The notes below the pieces were generated by a model, which did not search any database, had not been told where the DNA came from, and saw nothing but the letters and a program-made list of their open reading frames with translations. A stretch of 64,000 bases of DNA. It comes from Fimenecus sp963590415 (GTDB lineage: Bacteria; Bacillota; Clostridia; Oscillospirales; Acutalibacteraceae). The stretch spans positions 28,791 to 92,790 of the forward strand of contig CAVAPB010000004.1 in the NCBI GenBank assembly GCA_963590415.1. Reading direction: 5' to 3'. The stretch's first letter is position 1. Each line of letters starts with the position of its first letter. Of the stretch, positions 8,532 through 15,787 are shown one piece after another. The translations under genes were made by a program, and so were the position numbers.

Positions 8532-9815
8532 TCAGATTTTAGTCAAAGCCTGTTCAATGTCCGCAATAATATCCTTGACATTCTCGATTCCGACCGAAAG
8601 TCTTACAAGGTCGGGCGTTACTCCGCACTCGATAAGCTCCTTGTCGGAGAGCTGACGGTGAGTTGAGGAAGCGGGGTGCAAAACGCAGGTGCGTGCGTCC
8701 GCAACATGAGTTACGATTGCAGCAAGACGAAGATTGTTCATAAACTCCTCCGCCTTTTCTCTTCCGCCCTTGACGCCGAATGAAATTACGCCGCAGATAC
8801 CGTTTGGCATATATTTCTTTGCGAGCTCATAGTCCTTGCTCGATTTAAGTCCGGGATAATTGACCCACGCTATCTTGTCGTTGTTTTCAAGATATTCCGC
8901 AACCTTCTGTGCGTTTTCGCAATGTCTTTCGACGCGCACCGCAAGGCTTTCAAGACCTACATTGAGCAAGAACGAGTTAAACGGCGACGGGGTTGAGCCA
9001 TAGTCTCTCAAAAGCTGAGCGACAATTTTGGTTATATATCCCGCCTTGCCGAAGTCCTTTGCGTAGGTAGCGCCGTGATAGCTCTCGTCAGGCTCGGTCA
9101 TACAGGGAAACTTGTCGTTCTGATACCAGTCAAAGTTGCCGCTGTCAACAACGCATCCGCCTATTGTGGAGGCGTGACCCTCCATATACTTCGTGGTCGA
9201 ATGGGTAACGATGTCCGCACCCCATTCAAACGGACGGCAGTTTATGGGCGTCGGGAAGGTGTTGTCGACAACAAGCGGCACGCCGTGCTTGTGCGCTATG
9301 CGTGCGAATTTTTCAATGTCGAGAACATCAAGCGACGGGTTTGCGACAGTCTCGCCGAAAACAGCCTTTGTGTTGGGCTTGAACGCCTTTTCAATTTCCT
9401 CCTCTGAAGCCGTCGGGTCAACAAAGGTTACATCAACTCCTATTTTCCTCATTGTGACATTGAGGAGGTTAAATGTACCGCCGTAGATGGTGACGGAGCT
9501 TACAATATGGTCGCCTGCGCCCAAAATGTTGATAAGCGCAAAGAAGTTCGCAGCCTGACCCGATGAGGTCAGCACTGCCGCAACGCCGCCCTCAAGCGCC
9601 GCAATCTTTGAAGCCACGGCGTCGTTTGTCGGGTTTGCAAGCCTTGTGTACATATAGCCCGGCTGAAGGTCAAAAAGCTTTGCCATATCAGCCGAAGTGT
9701 CGTATTTATAAGTCGTGCTCTCGTAAATAGGCAGAACTCTCGGCTCACCGCTCTTGGGCTGCCAGCCTGCCTGAACGCATTTTGTCTCGATTGAACAATC
9801 CGGTATAAGTCCCAT
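8532..9815 (-). CDS. metY: O-acetylhomoserine sulfhydrylase (PLP enzyme)
   Basis: Makes homocysteine from O-acetylhomoserine and sulfide, a direct sulfhydrylation route to methionine. The 427-residue length is characteristic of MetY and longer than MetB/MetC. Visible are YTRLANPTND near residue 56, TSSGQAANFFAL near 82, the Asp of VVDNTFPTP and the PLP lysine in HSTTKYMEGH near 210. GAGGTAAAG precedes the ATG. It follows thrH by 38 bases, so homoserine metabolism and methionine synthesis are linked in one transcript. No SAM riboswitch is visible upstream in the short gaps. Confidence 0.93.
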   Translation of the reverse strand: MGLIPDCSIETKCVQAGWQPKSGEPRVLPIYESTTYKYDTSADMAKLFDLQPGYMYTRLANPTNDAVASKIAALEGGVAAVLTSSGQAANFFALINILGAGDHIVSSVTIYGGTFNLLNVTMRKIGVDVTFVDPTASEEEIEKAFKPNTKAVFGETVANPSLDVLDIEKFARIAHKHGVPLVVDNTFPTPINCRPFEWGADIVTHSTTKYMEGHASTIGGCVVDSGNFDWYQNDKFPCMTEPDESYHGATYAKDFGKAGYITKIVAQLLRDYGSTPSPFNSFLLNVGLESLAVRVERHCENAQKVAEYLENNDKIAWVNYPGLKSSKDYELAKKYMPNGICGVISFGVKGGREKAEEFMNNLRLAAIVTHVADARTCVLHPASSTHRQLSDKELIECGVTPDLVRLSVGIENVKDIIADIEQALTKI

Positions 9816-9853
9816 TTTCTTTACCTCATAATAAAATATTTTATAAGTACGCC

Positions 9854-10462
9854 TTATAAATTAGCCTTGATAGCAGCCAGAAGCTCGTCATACGTCTCAT
9901 AAGCCGGGAGCTCGGGATAATCCGCCTTAATCTTATCCGTGCTCTTGAAAAGGAAGCCTGCCTTGCTCGCTTTAATCATTCCGAGGTCGTTGTAGCTGTC
10001 GCCGCTCGCAATAGTCTCAAAACCGATTGACTGAAGAGCCTTTACGGTTGAGAGCTTGGAGTTTTCAACTCTCATTCTGAAGCCCGTGATTTCGCCGTCG
10101 GGAGCAACCTCAAGCGTGTTGCAGAAAATTGTGGGCATACCGAGCTTTTTCATAAGCGGACCGGCAAACTGCGTAAAGGTATCGCTTAAAATGATAACCT
10201 GTGTGAGAGAGCGGAGCTCGTCAAGAAATTCCTTTGCACCGGGCATCGGGTCGATTTTTGCAATGGTCGCCTGAACCTCTTTAAGTCCGAGTCCGTGCTC
10301 CTTGAGAATATTGAGGCGGTACTTCATAAGCTTGTCGTAATCGGGCTCGTCCCTCGTCGTCTTTTTAAGCTCGGGGATACCGCTTTCCTCTGCGAAAGCA
10401 ATCCATATTTCGGGTACCAATACACCCTCCATATCAAGGCATACAATGTTCATATCACTCAT
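9854..10462 (-). CDS. thrH: Phosphoserine phosphatase / homoserine phosphotransferase ThrH
   Basis: HAD-family enzyme that dephosphorylates phosphoserine and can move phosphate to homoserine. The 202 residues show the ThrH form of HAD motif I, LDMEGVLVPEIW, with Glu where most phosphatases have Asp, plus MPGAKEFLDELRS, motif II in IILSDTF and motif IV in GDSYNDLGMI. GGAGAAAAAC precedes the ATG. Its place directly before metY fits a role in supplying or diverting homoserine. A plain SerB is less likely because of the motif I and the EIWIAF continuation. Confidence 0.9.
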   Translation of the reverse strand: MSDMNIVCLDMEGVLVPEIWIAFAEESGIPELKKTTRDEPDYDKLMKYRLNILKEHGLGLKEVQATIAKIDPMPGAKEFLDELRSLTQVIILSDTFTQFAGPLMKKLGMPTIFCNTLEVAPDGEITGFRMRVENSKLSTVKALQSIGFETIASGDSYNDLGMIKASKAGFLFKSTDKIKADYPELPAYETYDELLAAIKANL

Positions 10463-10536
10463 AGTTTTTCTCCGTTCGTAAATTTATAGTTAATAAATAA
10501 ATTATATATCATTCGACAAAAGATTTCAACAGTTGA

Positions 10537-11247
10537 TTACCAGCCGTCAACCTCTCCCCTTTGCAGTGCGCCGACTATCTTTTTCCTTAATTGCGGATAA
10601 TCCTTTTCAAGCGAGAGCAAAAGCTCCTTTACCGTCTGCCGCTGCGTTACCTTATCAGCGGGGCACTTGCTTTTAACTATCGGCAATTCAAGCCGCTTCG
10701 CCGCCTTTTCCACATCCTTTTCATAACAGAAAATCAGCGGTCTGATAAGATATAAATCCTTATTTGACAGATATGACACGGGCGAAAAGCAGCCTATCGT
10801 TCCGCCGTTGAACAGGTTCATTATAACGGTCTGCGCCGCATCGTCAAGATGATGACCGAGCGCAATTTTGTTGCAGCCCGCCTCCTTTGCGGTATCGTGT
10901 AATATTCCCCTGCGCATCTTGGCGCAAAGCGAGCAGGGGTTTTTCTCCTTCCTGTCAACGAATATTACCTTGTAAAGGTCGGTCTTTTTAACTATGTACT
11001 CAACGCCCAGCTCGTCGCAGAGCGTCTGCACCTTTTCAAAATTGCCGTCCTCAAAATCAAAGCGATAATCGAGCGTTATTGCCACTACCTCAAACTTTTT
11101 CGGATAGAAATTGCGAAGCCTTGCAAGCGCATACAAAAGCGCAAGCGAGTCCTTGCCGCCCGAAACGCCGACAGCTATCCTGTCGCCCTCTTCTATCATA
11201 CTGTATTTATCGACCGCAGCCCTCGTAAGGCTCAAAAGCTGTTTCAT
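10537..11247 (-). CDS. TtcA-family tRNA thiolation protein (PP-loop ATPase)
   Basis: PP-loop enzyme of the TtcA/TtuA group that activates a tRNA base by adenylation and inserts sulfur using an Fe-S cluster. The 236 residues contain the PP-loop VGVSGGKDSLALLYAL near 28-43, CSLCAKMRRGIL with the CxxC pair near 115 and the family string ALGHHLDDAAQTVIMNLF near 140. A third cysteine (KCPAD) fits cluster binding. GGTGA is a weak ribosome site. It is co-directional with thrH-metY but has a 74-base gap, so cotranscription is uncertain. The exact base modified cannot be read from sequence. Confidence 0.82.
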   Translation of the reverse strand: MKQLLSLTRAAVDKYSMIEEGDRIAVGVSGGKDSLALLYALARLRNFYPKKFEVVAITLDYRFDFEDGNFEKVQTLCDELGVEYIVKKTDLYKVIFVDRKEKNPCSLCAKMRRGILHDTAKEAGCNKIALGHHLDDAAQTVIMNLFNGGTIGCFSPVSYLSNKDLYLIRPLIFCYEKDVEKAAKRLELPIVKSKCPADKVTQRQTVKELLLSLEKDYPQLRKKIVGALQRGEVDGW

Positions 11248-11349
11248 AAAATCACCGAAGATATTTTACCGCATTTTCACGGTAAAGTAAACAATAACGC
11301 TTTACAACTTTTGCCCGTTAATATATAATCGTAAAAGGAAGTGATTACG

Positions 11350-12234
11350 ATGTTGAACTTGCGTCCTATGCTTTTGAAATATTGGGATTTATGCGTCAAC
11401 GGGAACGACGAAAAGCGAATCGCCTCGCAAGCTCCGCCTACGGGAGTACGGACATTTTCGGATATTCCGTATATTGACGACGGAACCCGGCAGCACCGTC
11501 TCGATGTTTACCGTCCCGAAGCCGCAGACGGAAATTTGCCCGTTATCGTGGACATTCACGGCGGCGGTTGGATGTACGGCACAAAGCGCATTAACGAATA
11601 CTATAATATGACTCTCGCACAGCACGGATATACCGTTTTCAGCATAAACTACCGTCTTGTGCCCGAATGTGAAATTGACGGTCAGCTTCAGGACTGTATG
11701 CACGCGCTTAAATGGATAAAGAAAAATGTCGAAAGCTACGGCGGCGACCTTTCCCGTCTTTACATAACCGGCGACTCGGCAGGCGGATTTTTGGCAGCTT
11801 ACAGCGCGCTTCTCAACAATTCGGACGAATTGCGCAGAGCCTTTGACACGGTATCACCGAGCCTTGACATCCGTGCTGTCGGTCTTACCTGTCCCGTGTG
11901 CTATATGCTCGATAAATCCGTACAGGGGCTTTATATGAAGCAGATACTCGGTAAAGAATTCAGGGAAACCGCATACTGCGACTTTGTAAACCTTGACGAA
12001 GCGATTAAGTTAAGCCGTATGCCGCCGACATATTTAATCACCTGTGGCGGAGATATGCCCGCAAGGAAGCAGACCTACAAGGCTTATGACGACCTTAAAA
12101 AATGCGGCGTAGAATGTGAGCTTGATTTCACTCCCGACAAGAAATGTCAGCATGTTTTCAATATAGTTGACCCGTTCTCCGAGCCTTCAAAAAAGGCAAA
12201 TAACGCTATGCTTGATTTTTTCAAAGCTCATTAA
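11350..12234 (+). CDS. Alpha/beta hydrolase, HSL-type esterase
   Basis: Predicted cytoplasmic carboxylesterase of the hormone-sensitive-lipase group. The oxyanion motif DIHGGGWMYG lies near residue 71, the nucleophile elbow TGDSAGGF near 147, the acid in ITCGGDMP near 232 and the catalytic His in CQHVF near 271. The ATG at 11350 is chosen over the GTG at 11341 because AAAGGAA ends right before that GTG, leaving no spacing. No signal peptide is seen. It is a lone + strand gene between minus-strand genes, followed by a strong terminator. The substrate is unknown; short-chain acyl esters or acetylated sugars are typical for the group. Confidence 0.88.
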   Translation: MLNLRPMLLKYWDLCVNGNDEKRIASQAPPTGVRTFSDIPYIDDGTRQHRLDVYRPEAADGNLPVIVDIHGGGWMYGTKRINEYYNMTLAQHGYTVFSINYRLVPECEIDGQLQDCMHALKWIKKNVESYGGDLSRLYITGDSAGGFLAAYSALLNNSDELRRAFDTVSPSLDIRAVGLTCPVCYMLDKSVQGLYMKQILGKEFRETAYCDFVNLDEAIKLSRMPPTYLITCGGDMPARKQTYKAYDDLKKCGVECELDFTPDKKCQHVFNIVDPFSEPSKKANNAMLDFFKAH

Positions 12235-12252
12235 AGCACATCATTACATACG

Positions 12253-12290
12253 CCTCCCCGTCCTTACACCGGTATGGACGGGGAGGTTTT
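12253..12290 (+). terminator. Terminator of the esterase gene
   Basis: CCTCCCCGTCC and GGACGGGGAGG flank a 12-base loop and are followed by TTTT. Confidence 0.85.
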
Positions 12291-12298
12291 ACAAACAA

Positions 12299-12337
12299 AA
12301 GGCTCCGCATCGGAATAACCGTCCGACGCAAAGCCTT
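12299..12337 (-). terminator. Terminator of the zinc-ribbon gene
   Basis: On the minus strand AAGGCTTTGCGTCGG pairs, with a few G-U pairs, to CCGATGCGGAGCCTT, followed by TTGTTTG. Confidence 0.65.
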
Positions 12338-12365
12338 GTCCGCATAATATTTAACTCGCTTATGC

Positions 12366-12647
12366 TTACGCGTTTTCTTCCTTCATCTTCGCAAAGCACT
12401 CGCTGCAATAAACAGGTCTGTCATCTCTGGGCTGGAAAGGAACCTTTGCTTCGCCGCCGCATTTTGCGCATGTTGCAGTGAACATCTGTCTTTCGCCTTT
12501 TGCAGCGTTCTTTCTTGCGTCACGGCATGCCTTACATCTCTGCGGCTCGTTTACAAAGCCTTTTTCAGCATAGAACTCCTGCTCTCCCGCCGTGAAAACG
12601 AACTCGTTGCCGCAATCTTTGCAAATAAGGGTCTTGTCTTCGTACAT
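12366..12647 (-). CDS. Double zinc-ribbon protein (CxxC-x17-CxxC type)
   Basis: A 93-residue soluble protein with two predicted zinc ribbons. The first uses CKDCGNEF (residues 9-12) and CKACRDAR; the second is an exact CxxC, 17 residues, CxxC arrangement (CAKC...CSEC), which matches a described small-protein domain of unknown function common in Clostridia and uncultured bacteria. The first ribbon is followed by the EQEFYAEKGF signature of the probable zinc-ribbon family. GAGG lies before the ATG. Neighbours give no clear pathway; nucleic-acid binding or metal handling is a guess. Confidence 0.88.
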   Translation of the reverse strand: MYEDKTLICKDCGNEFVFTAGEQEFYAEKGFVNEPQRCKACRDARKNAAKGERQMFTATCAKCGGEAKVPFQPRDDRPVYCSECFAKMKEENA

Positions 12648-12739
12648 TTCAGTAACCTCGCTAAAATAAAAAATATTTTTACCCCCAACGGACTTGCACC
12701 GTCACATAAATCAAAATGCTCTCCTTCGAGAAGGGCTTA

Positions 12740-13315
12740 TTATTTGAAAAATTTAAGTTTTTTTCTTGCTCTCTGTAATGTGCCGTCAACGGATTTAACG
12801 GTAGCGCCGGTTTTTTTCGCTATTTCCTCATATGTCAAGCCGTTCAGAAACAGAAGCAGGGCTTCACGCTCTTTATCGGACAGCTCGGAGTCGATAAACT
12901 CAAATATCCGCTTGTATCCGTCCTCACCTATAAGCTGCTCCTCCGGCGACCGACGGCAGACAATGTCCGCATCATCGGCGGAAAGTGAAACAGCTCTGTC
13001 AAAAAACACGCTTTTCCCCGAACGCTTGCGTGTAACGGAAAGAAGTCTGTTTTTAATGCATATGTTGAGATAAGTCTTAAAGCCTGCGCCGCAGTCCGCC
13101 TTATATGTACCTACGGCACACAGCATACCTATCATACCCTCCTGGCACAGATCGGCAAACTCAAAACCGTTCCCGGAAAAGCTCTTCGCCTGACCCTGTA
13201 CGACCGGCTCGGAAAACTCAACCAGACGGGAAAGTGCGTCATTATCCCCCCGTTGTGCCGAAGCAACAAGCTGCAAAAGCTCTTCATCGGAAAAACGATT
13301 AGCATTATCAGACAA
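12740..13315 (-). CDS. SigH-like RNA polymerase sigma factor
   Basis: Sigma-70 family factor of the sigma-H/sporulation-transition type. Region 2 spans roughly residues 10-95, with DLCQEGMIGMLCAVGTYKAD (core-binding and -10 melting) and a YLNICIKNRL helix; region 4 spans about 125-190, with LSDKEREALLLFLNGLTYEEI, a helix-turn-helix, and KSVDGTLQRARKKL (each string shortened to its core here). I choose the TTG at 13315 because GAGG sits 8 bases before it; an in-frame ATG at 13351 adds 12 unlikely hydrophobic residues without a good ribosome site. There is no adjacent anti-sigma gene. The target regulon cannot be deduced. Confidence 0.87.
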   Translation of the reverse strand: MSDNANRFSDEELLQLVASAQRGDNDALSRLVEFSEPVVQGQAKSFSGNGFEFADLCQEGMIGMLCAVGTYKADCGAGFKTYLNICIKNRLLSVTRKRSGKSVFFDRAVSLSADDADIVCRRSPEEQLIGEDGYKRIFEFIDSELSDKEREALLLFLNGLTYEEIAKKTGATVKSVDGTLQRARKKLKFFK

Positions 13316-13440
13316 CCCAATTACCTCGCACAATAAATATAACTGAAACATATAAACTTATCCATTATAATCACAATTATAGCAGATTTTCCTATAAAGT
13401 CAACATTATTTTGTATAACTTGTATAAATGCATTAAAACA

Positions 13441-13484
13441 GACGGCTTGTTTTGGAGATTTTCCACAAAAACAAGCCGTCTTTT
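13441..13484. terminator. Terminator after the pgm-small ORF pair
   Basis: GACGGCTTGTTTT and its reverse complement AAAACAAGCCGTC flank a short loop, with T runs in both directions. Confidence 0.75.
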
Positions 13485-13486
13485 GC

Positions 13487-13585
13487 TTAAAATATTACAT
13501 TGAACAGGATAGTCAGCGCACTTGCCGCCATAAGCACGGCAAGAAAAATGCACAGTCCCTTAATTACCTTTTTGTTGTTGAACAT
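13487..13585 (-). CDS. Small single-pass membrane protein (32 aa)
   Basis: A short ORF that follows the phosphohexomutase stop by 22 bases. The ATG at 13585 is preceded by CAAGGTGAAAAATAA, a good ribosome site. The peptide has a basic start (MFNNKKVIKG) and one hydrophobic helix of about 20 residues, ending NVIF. A terminator hairpin begins 3 bases after its stop, so the transcript is mutase then this ORF. I do not recognise a family. The good start signal and the bracketing terminator make it likely translated. Confidence 0.55.
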   Translation of the reverse strand: MFNNKKVIKGLCIFLAVLMAASALTILFNVIF

Positions 13586-13607
13586 ATTTATTTTTCACCT
13601 TGTTTTA

Positions 13608-15329
13608 TCAGTTAAGACCCATAATTTTTTCCATATCGGCGGAGATTTCCTTTGTGAATTCCTCCGCCGCCGCTCTGTCCGAAGCCACGGCTGTGATATA
13701 GATTTTAATCTTGGGCTCCGTACCCGACGGACGGACGATTACTCCGCTGCCCGACGGAAGTCTGTATGCGAGAACATTTGACTTCGGAAGCTTTATCTCT
13801 TCGACAGTGCCGGTTTTCGCATCTGTTCTGGTACTGAGCTTGTAGTCCGATACCTCTATGACCTCTTTGCCCGCAATAGTCTTCGGCGGATTATTGCGCA
13901 GAGCGGTCATCATATCGCTCATCTTCTGCATACCTGCCGCACCCTCAAAGTTAAAATTGAGAAGCGAGTTCAGGAACATACCGTATTCCTTATAAATGTT
14001 CTGCATTTGATTGTAAAGGCTTATACCTTTACGCTTGTAATAAGCCGCCATTTCGCAGATAAGCATTGAAGCGACAACAGCGTCCTTATCCCTTGCGTGT
14101 GCGCCTCTCAAATATCCGTAGGACTCCTCCATACCGACGATAAAGCGGTCTGTTTCGTTTTTCTTTTCAAGCTTTGTGACAAGCTCGCCGATATACTTAA
14201 AGCCTGTGAGCAAATCAGCCGTCTGCGCACCGTATTTTTCAGCAATTACCGAAACAAGGTGCGAGGTAACTATAGTTTTTACCACTATCGGATTTTTGGG
14301 CAGTCTGCCCTGCTCCTTGAGCGAGGAAAGTATGTACTCCGTAAGCATAATGCCGACTTCGTTACCCGTCATAAGCTTGTATTCGCCGTTATCAAGAACA
14401 GCAATTCCCACTCTGTCGCAGTCGGGGTCGGTAGCGAGAAGCAAATCGGCTTTTCTCTCCTTTGTCATTGCGATACCGCACTCGAACACCTGCTTTATCT
14501 CGGGATTGGGGAACGGACAGGTCGGGAAATTGCCGTCGGGAAGCTCCTGCTCCTTTACGACTCTTACATCCTTTATGCCAATTCTGTCAAGAATTGCTCT
14601 CACATGCTTGTTGCCCGTGCCGTTGAGCGGCGAATAAATAACCGAGAGGTCAGCGTTTTCGCAAATTCCGGGATTAACCCTTGCTTTGAGAACCTCGTTG
14701 TAGAAACTCTCGACAACATCGTTTGTAATATATTCGACCGTTCCGTCAGCCAATGCCTTATCAAAATCAACAGTCTTTACGCCCGAGAACATATCGACCT
14801 TCTGAATGAAGTCATATGTTTTGGCAGCCGCCTCGTCTGTCATCTGATAGCCGTTGGGGTCGTAGCACTTGTAGCCGTTGTACTTAGCGGGATTGTGGCT
14901 TGCGGTTATGATGATACCCGAGCTGCATTTATAGTAACGGACCGCATACGAAAGCATAGGCGTCGGAACAAGCTCGGGGTAGATATAAACCTTTATTCCG
15001 TTGCCGGCAAGAACCGAAGCCGCCGAACGGGCAAACACATCGGATTTTATGCGTGAGTCATACGCTATCGCTACCGACGGATTTTCAAATTCGGAATTGA
15101 GATAATCCGCAAGTCCCTGCGTAGCCTGATTTACGGTGTAGATGTTCATTCTGTTCGTGCCTGCACCGATTACACCTCGAAGTCCCGCAGTGCCGAACTC
15201 AAGGTTCTTATAAAAGCGGTCAAGGATTTCGTCCTCGTTGCCGTTGATTTCTCGGAGTTCGGGAAGAAGGTCTGCGTCGGCAGTAGCCTTTTCACTCCAA
15301 AGCTTATAAAGAGCATTTATATCGTTCAT
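13608..15329 (-). CDS. Phospho-sugar mutase (phosphoglucomutase/phosphomannomutase)
   Basis: Interconverts hexose 1- and 6-phosphates for glycogen, cell-envelope and central metabolism. The 573-residue protein has all four domains: the phosphoserine loop TASHNPAKYNGYK near 145, the metal loop DPDCDRVG near 300, the sugar-specificity loop GMEESYGYL near 400 and the phosphate-binding loop RPSGTEPKIKIY near 540. The size and motifs are those of the PgcA-type Gram-positive enzyme. The ATG at 15329 is chosen because GGGAG precedes it at 10 bases; the upstream TTG at 15338 has no proper spacing. The small ORF at 13487 follows. Confidence 0.92.
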   Translation of the reverse strand: MNDINALYKLWSEKATADADLLPELREINGNEDEILDRFYKNLEFGTAGLRGVIGAGTNRMNIYTVNQATQGLADYLNSEFENPSVAIAYDSRIKSDVFARSAASVLAGNGIKVYIYPELVPTPMLSYAVRYYKCSSGIIITASHNPAKYNGYKCYDPNGYQMTDEAAAKTYDFIQKVDMFSGVKTVDFDKALADGTVEYITNDVVESFYNEVLKARVNPGICENADLSVIYSPLNGTGNKHVRAILDRIGIKDVRVVKEQELPDGNFPTCPFPNPEIKQVFECGIAMTKERKADLLLATDPDCDRVGIAVLDNGEYKLMTGNEVGIMLTEYILSSLKEQGRLPKNPIVVKTIVTSHLVSVIAEKYGAQTADLLTGFKYIGELVTKLEKKNETDRFIVGMEESYGYLRGAHARDKDAVVASMLICEMAAYYKRKGISLYNQMQNIYKEYGMFLNSLLNFNFEGAAGMQKMSDMMTALRNNPPKTIAGKEVIEVSDYKLSTRTDAKTGTVEEIKLPKSNVLAYRLPSGSGVIVRPSGTEPKIKIYITAVASDRAAAEEFTKEISADMEKIMGLN

Positions 15330-15511
15330 AATACACAATCTCCCGTATAAAAATTTTTACATATATATTATAAACAATTCGTTTGTCAAAGTAAATAAGA
15401 ATTTGCAATACGGGGAAAATCGACAGAAAATATTGCATATACCGTCGGCAAATACGGCACACAATCCGCAGAACACGGTTTACTGCTGTCCCTACGGCTG
15501 CGCATAAAATT

Positions 15512-15545
15512 TCACGCCCCAAACGAAAACCCGTTCGGAGCGTGA
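15512..15545 (-). terminator. Terminator of the 53-residue ORF
   Basis: On the minus strand CACGC-CC-AAC pairs with GTT-GG-GCGTG around a short loop, followed by AAATTTTA. Confidence 0.65.
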
Positions 15546-15561
15546 GGGTACTGAAGCATTA

Positions 15562-15723
15562 TTAAGAGCTTTTTTTGAATATCAATATTGCTTTAGCAGA
15601 AGTAGTTATTGACATTGTTATCAACTCATATCCGTCTTCTGCCATCTCGTTGGATTTTTCTTCTATTTTTTTCGCCATCGTTTCTGCTTTCGGGTAATAT
15701 GCTATTACGACGGTTTTATACAT
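15562..15723 (-). CDS. Small DUF4177-like protein (53 aa)
   Basis: The ATG at 15723 has an excellent GAGGAGG site 7 bases upstream. The 53-residue peptide starts MYKTVVIAYYPK, has a charged helix (MAKKIEEKSNEMAEDGYELI) and a final strand AKAILIFKK. The pattern strand, helix ending with a Gly-Tyr/Trp-Glu-Leu motif, then strands matches DUF4177-type small proteins. It sits between the hydrogenase gene and the phosphohexomutase, with its own terminator. The function of this family is unknown. Confidence 0.75.
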   Translation of the reverse strand: MYKTVVIAYYPKAETMAKKIEEKSNEMAEDGYELITMSITTSAKAILIFKKSS

Positions 15724-15787
15724 ACAGGCGCCTCCTCTGTTACTTATATGCAGTTGTAAAATTACAGGAATTTTGCCGTTTCGGAAT

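Noticed and set aside
9816..9853. SAM riboswitch before metY
   Set aside because: The gap to thrH is only 38 bases and holds no such structure; the gap before thrH is also too short.
15304..15522. 72-residue minus-strand ORF before the phosphohexomutase
   Set aside because: It covers the terminator of the 53-residue ORF and the mutase ribosome site; composition looks non-coding.
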